Below the pieces are notes generated by a model. The model searched no databases and had not been told where the DNA came from. It was given only the letters and a program-made list of their open reading frames with translations. From Tamarix chinensis (taxonomy: Eukaryota; Streptophyta; Magnoliopsida; Caryophyllales; Tamaricaceae): a stretch of DNA of 64,000 nt. Made by a program: the position numbers and the translations under genes. Shown here piece by piece: positions 1 to 12,148 of this stretch. The DNA lies in assembly GCA_030549775.1 (NCBI GenBank), contig CM060172.1, positions 52,751,942-52,815,941 on the forward strand. The letters are read 5' to 3'. Each line of letters begins with the position of its first letter. Position 1 is the first letter of the stretch.

Positions 1-97
1 CTTACATTATTTATATTATTTATTTTTCATATATATATATATATATAAAGCTGCAACTGAGATGTTTTTGATTGAATTTTTTTAAAGAAGTTTGATT
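1..97. repeat. Left copy of a ~97-bp direct repeat
   Basis: The first ~97 bases recur at 1498-1594 with only a few differences: one extra T in a T run, an A/C change and the length of the TA run. The repeat contains an (AT)n stretch followed by a GCTGCAACTGAG segment. Homology begins at the very first base of the window, so its true left limit is not visible. The right-hand copy runs on into the decayed Helitron helicase. Confidence 0.9.
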
Positions 98-119
98 ATT
101 AGAACACTTTTCAAAAACT

Positions 120-1497
120 TGACACGTTCCTACCCGCAAGTGCACGGGGTCAGAGTAGTAGTCAAGGTCGATCCCACAAGGATTGGTGAATGACCACTAG
201 GACAATGATAGAACTTAACTATGTCTAAACTACGAGATGATATGAAATAATAAATTGTAAGCTAAAATAACTAAATAAGCTAAAAAGAAAGGAAAATAGC
301 ACTCAAGTCACTTAAATAAATAGAAGAGCTAAGGTTCCGGTTCATCGCCCCCGATCCTCACATGTAATCGAAGATCACATCACAAAATAATTCAACAATC
401 ATAATCAATCATGCCAAAAAGGATAGAAAGTGTTGTGCTTTCTCAAGCCACAACCACCCTATTACATATCTATGACCCTAACTATCTCTAGCTTAGAGTC
501 TAATGGAATGTAATGCATTAAAGTCTATAAAGTTTCCTCCTTTATTGTTGAAGAGGTCAAATCGATCGTCTCTCGACCTACAATTTAATCTCCCGTTGTG
601 CTATTGGGTCTAATACTGGATTATCTCTCGATCTCACCGGTATTTCTCACACTGAAAATCAGAACCCGGCCGTGGTTCAAGAATCCGTCAATCAATCAAT
701 AACACAACACATACATTATGAATTGAATAAAAAAAGATGCAATAATTCAACACATTAGGATCGGGAAAAATTACCCTTCACCTTAGCACAAGATCTATCC
801 CATCAAATTCATAGCAAGAATATTAAAAACAATAAGAGATTCCATAGATAAAGAAAATATCATTAGATAATACCCTTGATGTTCATAAATTCTTGCAAAA
901 ATTTAACTTCTTGAACCTCCGTCTCTAATTTACAAGAGAGATCTTGATGAATTGGGGAAGAGGATAGAGAAGAGAGAAAAGAGAGGGAGTGGAGGCTGCC
1001 TCGAGATATTAGAATAAGAGTTTTTACACTACCGCCTCGTGGATCGCTAGGGTTTCGGTAACGATGGGCTTCCCGTGTCAACTTTGAAAATGATTCGTAT
1101 TTTGACCATAACTTTTTCATCATAACCCAAATTAAGCTGATTTTGGATGCGTTGGAAAGCTATTAAAAATATCTAAAACTTTTATGCTGAAAGGTTCTCC
1201 AAATTCAGACCTTTTCTTGGTCTAAATTTCACTTATTTCAGGCCCATATACTTTAAATATGCATTCTTTCTTTTTCCACTTTAACTTTTTCTCCTCTTTG
1301 CTCCTTTTTTCTCCTTTCTTCTCCCTTTAAGGTTATTCTTTTTCTTCATCCTTCATGATTATTTTTGTTGCTTGAGACCCTGCAAATTTTCACAACACAA
1401 AGGCAGTAACAAGAACAAAAAGGGAGAATTCTGACTGAAATTAAAGGTAAAAACTCTTATAAACCTTAGGAATAAGATGTAAAAGTCACACTTATCA
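120..1497 (-). mobile_element. LTR-like non-coding block, 1.38 kb
   Basis: The block starts TGACACG and ends CTTATCA, so it has TG...CA ends. It begins with CGCAAGTGCACGG and a GATCCCACAAGG segment a little further in. The block at 43525-44882 has the same order of motifs: CGCAAGCACACGG, TATCCCATAAGG and later GATGCGTTG. No open frame in it looks real. The minus orientation is inferred from the second copy, where a tRNA-derived sequence lies just outside the same end. It sits between the two ~97-bp repeats. No 5-bp target duplication was seen. Confidence 0.5.
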
Positions 1498-1594
1498 CTT
1501 ACATTATTTATATTATTTATTTTTCATATATATATATATATATATAAAGCTGCAACTGAGATGTTTTTTGATTGACTTTTTTTAAAGAAGTTTG
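1498..1594. repeat. Right copy of the ~97-bp direct repeat
   Basis: This is the second copy of the sequence at 1-97 and begins immediately after the CA end of the LTR-like block. Similarity stops after TTTGATT, where this copy continues toward the Helitron helicase remnant. Either a ~1.5-kb tandem duplication or an insertion with duplicated flanks would produce this arrangement. Confidence 0.85.
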
Positions 1595-1789
1595 ATTGTT
1601 TATAAGTTTAATTCATTTTAAGAACTTTATTTGGAAGATGATGAGATTACAAATTATGTCTTCGTAGAAGTTTACAAGTTGTTACGAAACTATGGAAGAA
1701 GCTTAAGAGTGTTTTAGCTAATACCATTCCCACCATTCAAGGTTTCTTTCCTTAAATGGTTGGAAATGCATTGATAAGTGCGAATTGTT

Positions 1790-3180
1790 TTATGATAAAA
1801 CAAATTTGTGTTAAGAACTCAATAAACATCTATATGATATGACAATAGAACAACTAAATGTATATAACACCATAATGGAGGCAACAAGGCCATATGTAGG
1901 TGGATTTTTCTTTGTTTATAGGTATGGAGGTACATATATATATGATGTGCAAGAGAGATTGTGTTAAATGTGGCATCAAGTGGAATATATTCTTTTTTAT
2001 TACCATGAGAAAGAACAACTATTCTCAATTCAAGATTCCCATAAATCCAAACAAAGATTCAACATGAAACATAACTTGCGTCTTTGATTATAAGGTGTAA
2101 ACTTATAATATGGAACAAAGCTCCTATGATGCATAGATATTGCTTTGAATCTTCAGATAAAAACTATAAGAGACATTTTACACTTCAATAATGAGTTATA
2201 GCCTTGACAAGCCATTTGGAGGTAATATGGTTGTTCTTGATGGATATTTTTGACAAATATTATTTGTGATTCCTAAGGGTACTTGAAAATACATTGTTCA
2301 TGTAACTATCAAATCTTCATACTTATGGTGAGATTGTAAGGTGCTATAATTGGAAAAGAATATGAGGTACCTTGGCCGATGAATGTACTGAGTTGAAGTA
2401 ATTTTTTTATTAGATTACAAGCATTGGAGATGGAACAATTAGAGGTCCTAGTGATGATCATACAACAATTAAAATTTTATTTGATCTTATAATAAAATAT
2501 TCAAATGATCCAATTACAGTTATTGTGGGAATCACTTATCTAGAATTCACTAGCAATATCATTAATGATACTTATTTTGAATGAAGATCTATCCTAATAC
2601 TAACTCTTGATATTGTAGAGTGTGTCAATGAATTCATATTATCAATTGACTCAATTGAAGAGAAAACATATTTGAGATTAGATACAACATATGGATTTGA
2701 TTTAAATAGTGATTTGTTGCAAGATTTGCGCACTCTAAAATTTCTAAATGGTCTTAAGTGTTCCGCTGTGCCAAATCATGTGTTAAATTTGAAGATTGGT
2801 ACACTTATTATGTTATTGAAAAATATCAATCATTCTATTGTATTATGAAATAGTACTAGAATGGTAACTAAAGTCTTGAAACTCATGTATCGGAAGCAAA
2901 TATCTTATATGGAAATAATTTTGGTCAACGAGTATTATTACCAAGAATTTCATTAACACCATTTGATTTGAGGTTGCTTTTTAAGTTCAATCGAAGACAA
3001 TTTTTGTTGATTGTATCATATGCAATAACAATCAATAAAAGTTAAGGACAAACCCTTAATAATGTTGGTCTTTTATGGAAAAAATATTTACCTAGTCACG
3101 GTCAATTTTATGTTGTTATCTCTCAATTTACAAATCGTACATGTTTGAAAATTCTTATATGTAACAATGATATTGGTAAA
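1790..3180 (+). pseudogene. Decayed Helitron helicase (Pif1-like domain)
   Basis: Conceptual translation in shifting frames gives recognisable pieces of the SF1 Pif1-like helicase of plant Helitrons. They appear in the right order. Near 1830-1950 there is a segment TIEQLNVYNTIMEA followed by GGFFFVYRYGGTY, a damaged Walker A region. Near 2415-2760 a linker contains IGDGTIRGPSDD and EEKTYL. Near 2765-2870 lies a PNHVLNLKIGTLIMLLKNIN stretch. Near 3020-3070 is ITINKS-stop-GQTLNNVG, and GQFYVVISQFTNRT follows near 3100. In intact Helitrons this domain unwinds DNA during rolling-circle transposition. Many stops and frameshifts show it is dead. No Rep (HUH) domain, 5' TC end or 3' CTRR hairpin was identified, so the element limits are unknown. 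It is non-functional, and the family assignment rests on motif order. Confidence 0.8.
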
Positions 3181-3733
3181 AGTAATTCAACGACTGTATG
3201 TAAATAGTTTTTTTTTCAAAAGACATGATCATGTAATGTCTTTGAAGAATTATATTCATATATCCATATTTTATTTTAATTTGTTTACAATTAATGTTTC
3301 CCTATTAACTAATTATATAATATTCATTTATCTAAAGTGGTTCTTTAGTAAATTTTAATTATAACTATGATTATTGATACCCTCAAAAACCCCATGCATC
3401 ACACAGATGCAAATGTAATCAACTTTAAAAATAGAACCGGTGCAAGAAAAAGGACTACCGCAAGAAATATCAAGGGAAGAAAGTGAGAAGAAAATGGGAG
3501 AGGGAGAAAAAAAAAATAAATGATTTTTTTGTTATACTTTAATATTAAAATAAGAATATTTGTTGTATATGTACAATTTATAGCAATTAAAATTTATTTT
3601 TTGGCATTCAAAATTGTGATGATTTTTAGATATTGAACATTTGCAATTGATGCTCTTAAAAAAATAAAGCGCATATCAAATCATAAATATATTAGAATAT
3701 TACTATTTTTCTATTTTACTTTAGAGGCATTAA
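3181..3733. other. AT-rich sequence without recognisable gene
   Basis: This stretch follows the helicase remnant and may be the Helitron 3' part. It includes a purine-rich tract around 3470-3515. I see no clear Helitron terminus and no coding signal. Confidence 0.5.
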
Positions 3734-3830
3734 GTTCACGGCTACTATACTTCCAATCCTTGGATGTTGTACATGAGGTTCACTGCTACTATATTTCCAA
3801 TCCTTGGATGGTGTACATGAGAGTCACTTG
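3734..3830. repeat. Two-copy 44-bp tandem repeat
   Basis: GTTCAC-GCTACTATA-TTCCAATCCTTGGATG-TGTACATGAG occurs at 3734 and again at 3778 with four differences. A partial third start (GTCACTTGC) follows. There is no coding function. Confidence 0.85.
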
Positions 3831-4129
3831 CAAGGTACACTTGCCTAAAACACAGTAACATTCTAATGAAGAAATGTAAAAACTCATTCACCATTTTGTT
3901 CACCTTTGTTCAGTGATTTACTTCTTGAACACCAAAAGAAAAATGAATATGATAGAGTTTATAAATAAATTTATCTTTTATTTTGGTTATTAAAATCAAA
4001 CCAAAATGTTTACTAGTTTTTTAGTCTACAAATAAACACTTATATTGATATAATTATGTCCAAAAATATATATTATGTAAAACATTCATTAGTTTTATTG
4101 AGTGACAAATATAACCATTTAAATTAATG

Positions 4130-5050
4130 AATGGTAATATTTGAAATGATGAATGTTAGTCTTTGTAGCGGAAAACGTAACATTTTTATATTACACAAAT
4201 TTATGATACATTACATATATATATTTATTGATAAATGTTAGCATTCAATGTAATGAATGGTACTCTTTGGAACTATAAATGTTGGTGTTTACAATGATGA
4301 ATGTAACATGTCTATATTATAGATGTATATTGTATTGCATACAAAAATTATAGATGAATGTTACCATTCAAACCGATAAATATTAAGTATGTGAAACAAT
4401 GAATGCTGGTCATTACAATAGTGAATATAACATGTTCGTATTACATATCATATTCACCAATGAATGTTATCATTCAAACTAATAATGAGTGGTAGTCTTT
4501 GAAATGATAAATGTTGGTCTTCATAGTGATGAATGTAACACACATGCATATGTATTATAAATATATGACGTATCACATATTATCTTTATGGATGAATGTT
4601 ACTATTAAACTAATGAATGTTAATTTTTGAAATGATGAATTTTGATATTTACAATAATAAATGTAGCATGCCTATTTCACAAATGTATGATGTATATGCG
4701 TATTTTATATAGTGATTTTTATAAGTCAAATGTATTTTAGTATAGGTGTCTCTTTGTTGAAAAATATATAAAAAGTGTTTAAGTACACATACACACATAC
4801 ATATTTTTATATTCAAAATTAAATATAAATTCATCCACGAGCTTATCATACTTGTATGATGTATTGCATATATATGCATTGCAGAATGTTACCATTCAAA
4901 CTATTTAATATTAGTCTTTAAAATGATTGCATATATATATGCATTGCAGAATGTTACCATTCAAACTATTTAATATTAGTCTTTAAAATGGTTAATATTA
5001 GCGATTTGGTGTTTACAAGGATGAATGTAACATGTTTGTAGTACAAATGT
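4130..5050. repeat. Degenerate ~105-126-bp tandem array, AATG-rich
   Basis: The block GATGAATGTAACATG, then a TATATTA-rich stretch, then GAATGTTACCATTCAAACTAATG, then GTCTTTGAAATGATGAATG recurs through this region. Copies of the GTAACAT segment lie near 4178, 4304, 4428, 4536, 4662 and 5026. The spacing is about 105-126 bp over the first five. Within the array a 62-bp block at 4863-4924 is repeated almost exactly at 4925-4988. The copies are diverged, which suggests an old minisatellite. Confidence 0.75.
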
Positions 5051-5059
5051 ATAATGTAT

Positions 5060-7990
5060 GCTAAAACTATATCACTATAGAGAGAAAAATTAAAAAATAT
5101 TTTATTACATTTTTTAATAAATAAAATTAATGGTAAATTCATTTAAAAGTTTATCATAATTTTTTTTGTGTCCTAGAGGAAAAACACCGAAAAAAGGGGC
5201 ATAAAATGGTGAATGCGCTTATTTATTTATTTGATAATGATTTAAAAAATAGCCTATGTTTTTATTATTGTTTTAAAAATTAGGTCAGATTAGATAATGA
5301 ACCAACGAACCGATCAAGTCACCATCTGAATTTCATATAACGACTTTTAGAATTAGTTAAAACTAGTCAGAAATTGCTCGTATTAGAAAAAATTAGTGAA
5401 TCGGTTAAAAAATTAGTTGGAAGACAAATTAAATTTATATGTAGTAATAATAATTTGATCAATACAAACTACTAATCTAATTATTAAATTAGTGAATTAA
5501 TTATACCTATTCGATTTTTAAAGTGTATAATTTGCGCTGTACTTGACTTTTTCTTGTTCACCGCAGAGTTCAGCTTATAGATTCACATTGCATATTTACT
5601 CTTAATTTACTAGGCGCTTATGTGTGCATTCTGCGCAAGCAACGCCTTCTTTCTTTCGTTTTCCCGCCTATTTGCTATAGATAGGATTAGGATAGGAATA
5701 GGATAGGAGATCAATTGCACCGCGTTTGAATGCCAAAGCTGTTGAGAAGAAGTAAATGCGTTGCTGTCAGTGCTAGCTGGAGTATTTATGATTTTTCCCA
5801 TTTTTGACACAATGTGGAATTGTCAACGCTGGTAAGTGAATCCCTTATCATTCTGCTTTAATCTCAACAATCAATGTTTCTCCTAAAAAAAAAAAAGGTT
5901 TTGACTTTCTAAAAGGAGAGTAGATTGTAAACATTTAAAAAAAGTGACTATTTTCGGAGCCACAAAAGTATATTGAAAGATATAGATAGTTTTTTTTATA
6001 AAGATGTAACATTATATTTTTATTAATGTATAAGTATTTTAAACTTTAAATTTAAGATAATTTAATTTATTTTTACTTATATTTTTATAAAAATATAATC
6101 TAAATTATAATGTCTTATATATATATATAGGGCTAAGATAAATTAAAAAAAAAATCTTTAACTTCTCTCTCTATGTGTATATATATACAAAATAGTAGAA
6201 TTATGGTAAACAAAATCTATCTAACTTTTTCATCTATTTTTGTTGTCTGAATAACTATTATAAATTATTTAAATAGCTCTTAGATGATATAAATAAATGT
6301 GTAGTCTTCTCTTTTGAGTTTTTTTTTTCCAAACAAAATAAATATTCTAATATTTGATCTTAATAACAACCACGAATATTTTAAAATAAAACTAGTCTAT
6401 ACAAACACTAACTATAAGCTAAACTTTAAATCTCTATACGAATTATGAAAATTCTATTATCTGTTAATTATAATTTATTTTAGAGTTTAATTAATCAACA
6501 TGATAGTTATTTTAATGATGATACAAAACACACTATAATTTTGCGTGAAATAGAATTAATTTGAGATCCTAAATATGGACAAAGTACATGTATTATATTA
6601 TTAAATTTTGCAAAAAAAAAAATAAAAAAAAATAGAAAAGATATAGAAAGCTACGCGAATCAAGCTAGCCGCAGACAATATAATGTCTTTTACAATTATG
6701 GGCATCGGTCCTAATCCCTTTACACAAAACAAAACGCCATCATCATATAAAATTTTTGAGAAAGCATAGCGCGCGAATTATGGCTAAGTGTGACCAAAGC
6801 TCATGGAGTGGGTCTCGAATTACATGATTATGCCTCATTTTCTTCTGGCATGAGGTGAAATGAGGGGTATCATGCATCCTACGCTGATTTGCTATCGACC
6901 GAGAGTTATTCCACCGAGCAGTTAAGAGATATTTGTTCAGCCAGTAGTGTTATATATATATATATATATTAAAACCTTCTCTGAATAAAAAAAATAATAA
7001 TTTACTCTCTCCTGTCACATTATTTTTAAACTTGAAAATTATGAAAATTAACAAAATAGTTAAATTAATAATATAAGCTTTGATTGCCGTCGCACCATTA
7101 ACTGTATGACGGTATTGTTTTTTTTTTTTTTTTTTAAATATGTTCTCGTTATCGATCACTTTTATGATTTAGTTATATATATTTCCCTGTTCTTTATATT
7201 TCATATCTCTTATGATTAATTTATTATTTGACCTCTCTTGTAGTCCATGTAGCATATCGCAAAATACGTGCGGTGGTTTTTACTCCGCCGTTTGCATTAT
7301 GCAAGCTAATGGCGACATGAAGCCGTTGACTAATAAAAATGCAAGCGTCTTTCGAAATCGGAGAAATTGTCAAATCATAATTTCATGAAAATTAGCAAAC
7401 TTCTCACGCAACAAATCCAGAGTGATCTTTGGTTATAGTATCTTAATAACCTCATTCCATTTTTTTATTCTTAGGCACAGTGGAAAAGAAAAAATATCCG
7501 CATATTTGGAACCTAACGCAAACATGACTCAGTTTTTATTTTATTTGTTTATGTCTAAATTAAAAGCCTCGTCTAAATTATTTTCCTTTTAACACACCAT
7601 CGTTCCCTGATGACATTGATAAATAAATAAGGTGGATAAAATTATTGATAAATTTATCTCTCAGATAATTATTGATATATAAATTTTTAATGCATACAAA
7701 ATAATATTTAGAATTTGTTTTCATTAACCCTTAATATTTTTTGAAACTTTATCTCTTCGATAATTCTATTACTTTTTTTATGCTAAATGTTTAACCTTTT
7801 GTCTAAAAAACTCAAATAAATGGATCGCCTACCCTACTTTTTTTCTTCTACCGGGTATTTGACGGATGGATCACCTCTCTCCTTTATTGTTCATTATAAC
7901 TTATCGTACTATTCTTATTTTATATAAGAGTTCGGAAGAAAAATACAACAAAAGGAATTAAATTGAACTAAAAATTCATAAGATATTAGA
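5060..7990. other. AT-rich non-coding DNA, partly low-copy looking
   Basis: No open frame here resembles a protein family. Around 5530-5830 and 6640-7560 the sequence is less repetitive and contains CG-bearing words (GCGCGCGAATTATGG, CCGCCGTTTGC) that contrast with the surrounding decayed repeats. A (TA)n run lies at 6949-6968 and a T17 run at 7118-7134. This could be unique intergenic DNA or an unrecognised element. No splice structure could be argued for. Confidence 0.4.
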
Positions 7991-10726
7991 ACAAAACGCT
8001 GACTACTAGATTACATCGACTCTACTTGTAAGCCCCAATAGATCAATCAATCTTCCATAGGAAGTGCATCATATTGAGCAAAATAATCAAACAGAATCTA
8101 GGTATCACACCTAGGTCCTTTTCTCGTAGGATTGAACAACACCTATAAAAATGATAATACATATCATAAGAACATAACATACGTAACACATAAGGTCACA
8201 TGAAAAACGTAAGCATGCATTTTATTTAGAACATTAAATGTTATAGGATAGGAATCAAAAGGAGTTCCAATTTAGCTAATTATATATTTTTAATTACTTA
8301 TTCATTTGAGTTTAGGGCTCCAACTATTTATAACCGGTGGAATGGTAGCAACGACCCTTCCATGGCAAGATGCACTTCAGAACCACTATTATATCTGGTG
8401 GGTCGATAACATGACCCTTCTAGAGCAATATACTCTGACTACTATTATATCTGGTAGACCAATAACAAATATTAATATCTCCTTGAGGCATACCCTCGTG
8501 GCCACTCTTATTATCCAGTAGAATGAATTGTTACATCTTGGTCTTGACTTAATGGTCTTTTACTTTAAATATTAATGTCTCGTTAGATTATTGGATAACT
8601 TATTACTGTCATAAAAACTTAGCATAATATACAAGGCACATAAAGCATAACCAAATGAAATTTAGACCATTTCTCCAAGGGAAAGGACCTAATCCCGATA
8701 AAACCCTCATTTCACAAGTCTAATGTAGCTCCTTGCACAAGACTCGTCAAACCACCAAAATTTTCACAATATCCTAAAATATCATTATAAATAACATATC
8801 CAAAAATTAATGCCTAATTATGATGTTTTACATATGTGATAACAAACATGCCCCTAGGGTTACCATTCTCCACAATAAGTCGATGCCACATCGTGTTAAA
8901 CCTAGGTTACTCATAATTAACCTTAGTATTTCACATAACATTCTTGACATATTTTATCCCATTAACTCTTTAGGAATTCTAAAATTTCATATCTAACCCA
9001 AATGACCAAAATACCCTTATATTGCTTAACTGTCTCAAAGCCTCTCTTTACAAAACTTGTGCCACACTCAACCTACACTCTACCATGTTATATATAAAAT
9101 CAATTATAAAACCCTAAAAATTTATCATGCCATATTTATTTCCCACAAAGATTATAAAAGGTCCCAAATACCCTTAAGATCATGAACTACCCAAACACCA
9201 AAGACCTATGGGCCTTGATATTATCAACTTCTAACCTTCATTGTATTTCATCATGATACTATTTAACCATATTTGCAACTAAATCTTTATAACTCAATTA
9301 AAAATAATGGATCATGCCAACATGCTAGGGTTACAAGACAATGACTAATCAAGCAATATCACATAAGTTCATACTTTTACATAACGATCATGCTTTCATA
9401 ATACTATACAACATGATCATGGTATAGCATTAACAACATGATTTCCACTTATATATTGTATTAACATGATTTCAAGAAAAGGAAGCATATTAACATAACA
9501 TTACATATAATAAAAACATAGTATTGAATCCCCTTAATTATGGTATGTATCCTTAAAATAACACAACACTATCTGCTAAGCAAAATACACTTAATCACCT
9601 ACCTCCAAAACCACCATATTATCATCTAAAATGAAACAAGAGAATGAAAGGTTAAGACATAAAGCATAACAAAATTAAGGAAGGTAAGGCAAATGAGGAA
9701 GGAAATGAGGGAAGAACCAAAGGAGATGGCTGGCTAGTTATGTGCAAGGGTTACTTATATGAACAACTCACACAACAAAAAGGGAAGAATAAAAAAATAT
9801 CACATTGGGAAGGGAAAAATGTAGGCTTGGTAACGAACGATACTTGCTCATTAGCAAAAGGCGCACAAGATTGACAATAACAACACAAAATCAGTAATGA
9901 CGACACAAACTCATTCAAGGATGCACAAGATCGACATAAACGATATAAGATAGGCAAGACAACCACAAGCTTAGTAAAGGACAACATAATATTGATAAGG
10001 TAACCACAAGCTTGGTGAAGGACATCACAAGCTTGGTCAAGTCAGCATAAGATCAACAAGTACAAGAGATGAAGGGGAGGATCGGTTGCATGAATAATTT
10101 GCATAAAATTTGGATTGATAATAAATGTTAGATGTTGAAGGGGCTAAAGTGAGTGAATAGTGGCTGCATCTGTGGTGTGTTTGGTTGGGAAAATTGTGCC
10201 AAAAGTAGTGGGGCATTGATTACAAATAACTATAATGAATTGAAGAGAGGGGTGAATAAATTGACTAAAATTTAAAGAGAGAATGTTAGAACAAGGAGAA
10301 GGAGGTTGATGGATTGTAATAAATGACCTAGGGTGAGAGATAGATGGTTTTATATGAATATCTTGTGTGTAAAAAGGATGGTGTGAGAGATTTGTGGAGT
10401 GATGTAAGGCTACAAGGCTGGGATGTAGAAAATCGAGGATGGGCCTGTTTCATGCAATGTGAAAGTAGGGAGTGTTAATTGTGAGTTTGGGGAAAGATAG
10501 GGTGATTTGGTTACAGTAACCAAATTGAATCCAAATTGGTTAGGGTAAGGCGATGAGATTGCGTGGGGAAAGAAAAGGGACCCAGAAACCAAAAAGAGAA
10601 AGAAAAGAAAGAAACGGGAAAAGGAAAAGGAGGAAAGGGAGTTAGAGCTAGGATACAAAAATTAGAACAAGGGTTAAGATACTAAACACCCAAAATTAGG
10701 GTTAGGTTAAAATTTTGGGTATTACA
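7990..10726 (-). mobile_element. Ty3/gypsy-type long LTR, minus orientation
   Basis: The right end TTTTGGGTATTACA is the inverted start (TGTAATACCC) of the same LTR family as the solo LTR at 13474-18741. Diagnostic modules appear in inverted order. CCACTATTATA/CCGGTGG-type repeats lie at about 8322-8525, and a purine-rich block (inverted pyrimidine block) lies at about 10080-10650. The left limit is uncertain; similarity to the 58.3-kb copy begins near 8010. The open frames inside are chance products of low-complexity sequence. Confidence 0.65.
8310..8530 (-). repeat. ~60-bp repeats with CCACTATTATA...CCGGTGG motif (inverted)
   Basis: Four diverged copies start near 8322, 8383, 8437 and 8500. 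Examples are CTATTTATAACCGGTGGAAT and CACTATTATATCTGGTGGGT. They are the inverted counterpart of the repeats at 17727-18050 and 26785-27085, and match the orientation of this LTR. Confidence 0.7.
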
Positions 10727-11114
10727 ATGGGGCCAACTAATTTAGAATAAATATAATTTCAGTTGATGCACTCACCATTAGGAATGGCATATGTTGAGGC
10801 AAAGTGGAGTATGCCATCATATATGTAATCACACCATTAAAGAGCCAGTTGTGTTAATTTTTTTTGGATAAAAAGTGAAACTGGTATTGATACTTTATTT
10901 TAGTAGGAAATATGGATATGAGAAAAGCCTCTTAAATAACATTTTCCTATGTTGGGATTTTGAAAAATAATAAATGATGCATGGTGGCAAAGATGGGGCA
11001 TGAAATGGTAGTAGTTGCAATTGGAACCTACAATGGAGGAATCCTTTTATTCAAATGGGAGTGTTAAATGCTTGAAAAATTGCTTGAATTTCTCAACAAA
11101 GTGCAGTCACACCC
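10727..11114. other. Non-coding spacer before LINE fragment
   Basis: This lies between the gypsy LTR end and the zf-RVT remnant. The part after about 10960 may be decayed LINE reverse-transcriptase sequence, since scattered Trp codons occur in the plus frames. No motif could be confirmed. Confidence 0.35.
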
Positions 11115-11692
11115 TTGGGGCAAGGATACTTTTATGTGATCACATATCAAACATGCACATTCTCTAATAAGTTTTTGGTTGCTACAATCAATCAAGCACA
11201 TTTATTTCCTGTTTTTTGTGCTTTGAGGTTGGAATGGCATGATCTTTTATTGTTTTGGGTGGAGATTTTTGGCTGGTTGGCTATATTGGATAAAATTGTG
11301 TCCCATAGAAATCTTGTTATAAGAAGTGTGTTAAACTATTATAAAGCTTTTTGCATTTTGTGTGATGATGAGATGGAGGACATAAATCATTTGCTTCTAC
11401 ACTATCCATTTGCTCACAAACTTTGGTATATGTGGATGAGTTTATGGTTTTGTATAGTAGTTTTTTTAGAATAGTAGAAGATTATTTAACTCAATGGCAT
11501 CTCTTGAGCATAAAAAAAATTCAACAAAGAGCATATCTTGCATTTTTTTTGTATGGTTTTGTTGACTTTATAGAAAGAGAAATTTTTAAAAATTTTGACC
11601 ACGTTGGCACATTTTTAGCTAAAGTATTTAATATGGTTTTTATTAAGGATTGGGCAAATATGCTTGCTAAATTTCTTGTGGTTCAAATGTAG
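11115..11692 (+). pseudogene. LINE C-terminal fragment (zf-RVT domain)
   Basis: Two overlapping plus-strand frames (11115-11474 and 11423-11692) read through the zinc-binding region found C-terminal to plant LINE reverse transcriptases. Visible landmarks are HRNLVIRSVLNYYKAFCILC, then EMEDINHLLLHYPFAHKLW (usually C-x2-C...H...C), then in the other frame QQRAYLAFFLYGFVDFIERE and IFKNFD. The last conserved Cys position reads Tyr (HYPF), and a frameshift separates the halves. In intact elements the domain lies after the reverse transcriptase. No endonuclease or RT core remains upstream. This is a dead 5'-truncated remnant. Confidence 0.75.
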
Positions 11693-11719
11693 TAGCATAC
11701 ATGCTTGCTAAAACATGGT

Positions 11720-12130
11720 TATAATACCTCAAATTTTTACTACCGAATTTTAAAAAGATTTGCAATGGCCAAAACACCAAAATGTAGGGGTGTTATGAAC
11801 ACATCCAATATAGAGAATATATTTCTTATACCCAACCCATTTTTGATGTAAGGCTAAAAGTAACCCATAATAAAATCAATTGTCGGAAGTACTTGACTTG
11901 ATAATGCAAGATTATAAAAAGAAAGCAAGGATACTGAACATAATGTGTTAAAAAGATATTTAGGAGACGAAACTCAAAATAGAGTAGTAAGAAATAATTA
12001 GATAACACATTACCATTATATCAAATAACCATTCACCCAAAAAGTATCAAGCGAAGAGAAAAGATGATATATGACTTGCAAATCATCACAATTTTCTCCC
12101 CTAAAATCAACGAGATTTCCACAATGCTAC
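11720..12130 (-). mobile_element. Gypsy LTR fragment, minus orientation
   Basis: It begins TATAATACCTCAAATTT. It then follows the same course as the LTR at 58163: an AAAAGATTTG segment, GTAGGGGTGTTA, then GTAACCCAT and GTCGGAAGTACTTGACTTG. Only the first ~400 bp of the inverted LTR remains before a plus-strand LTR begins. Confidence 0.6.
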
Positions 12131-12148
12131 AAAATATAATGCCTTATT

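Noticed and set aside
5610..5810. Small gene on minus strand (66 codons)
   Set aside because: There is no recognisable domain, no supporting signals, and the length is within chance expectation.
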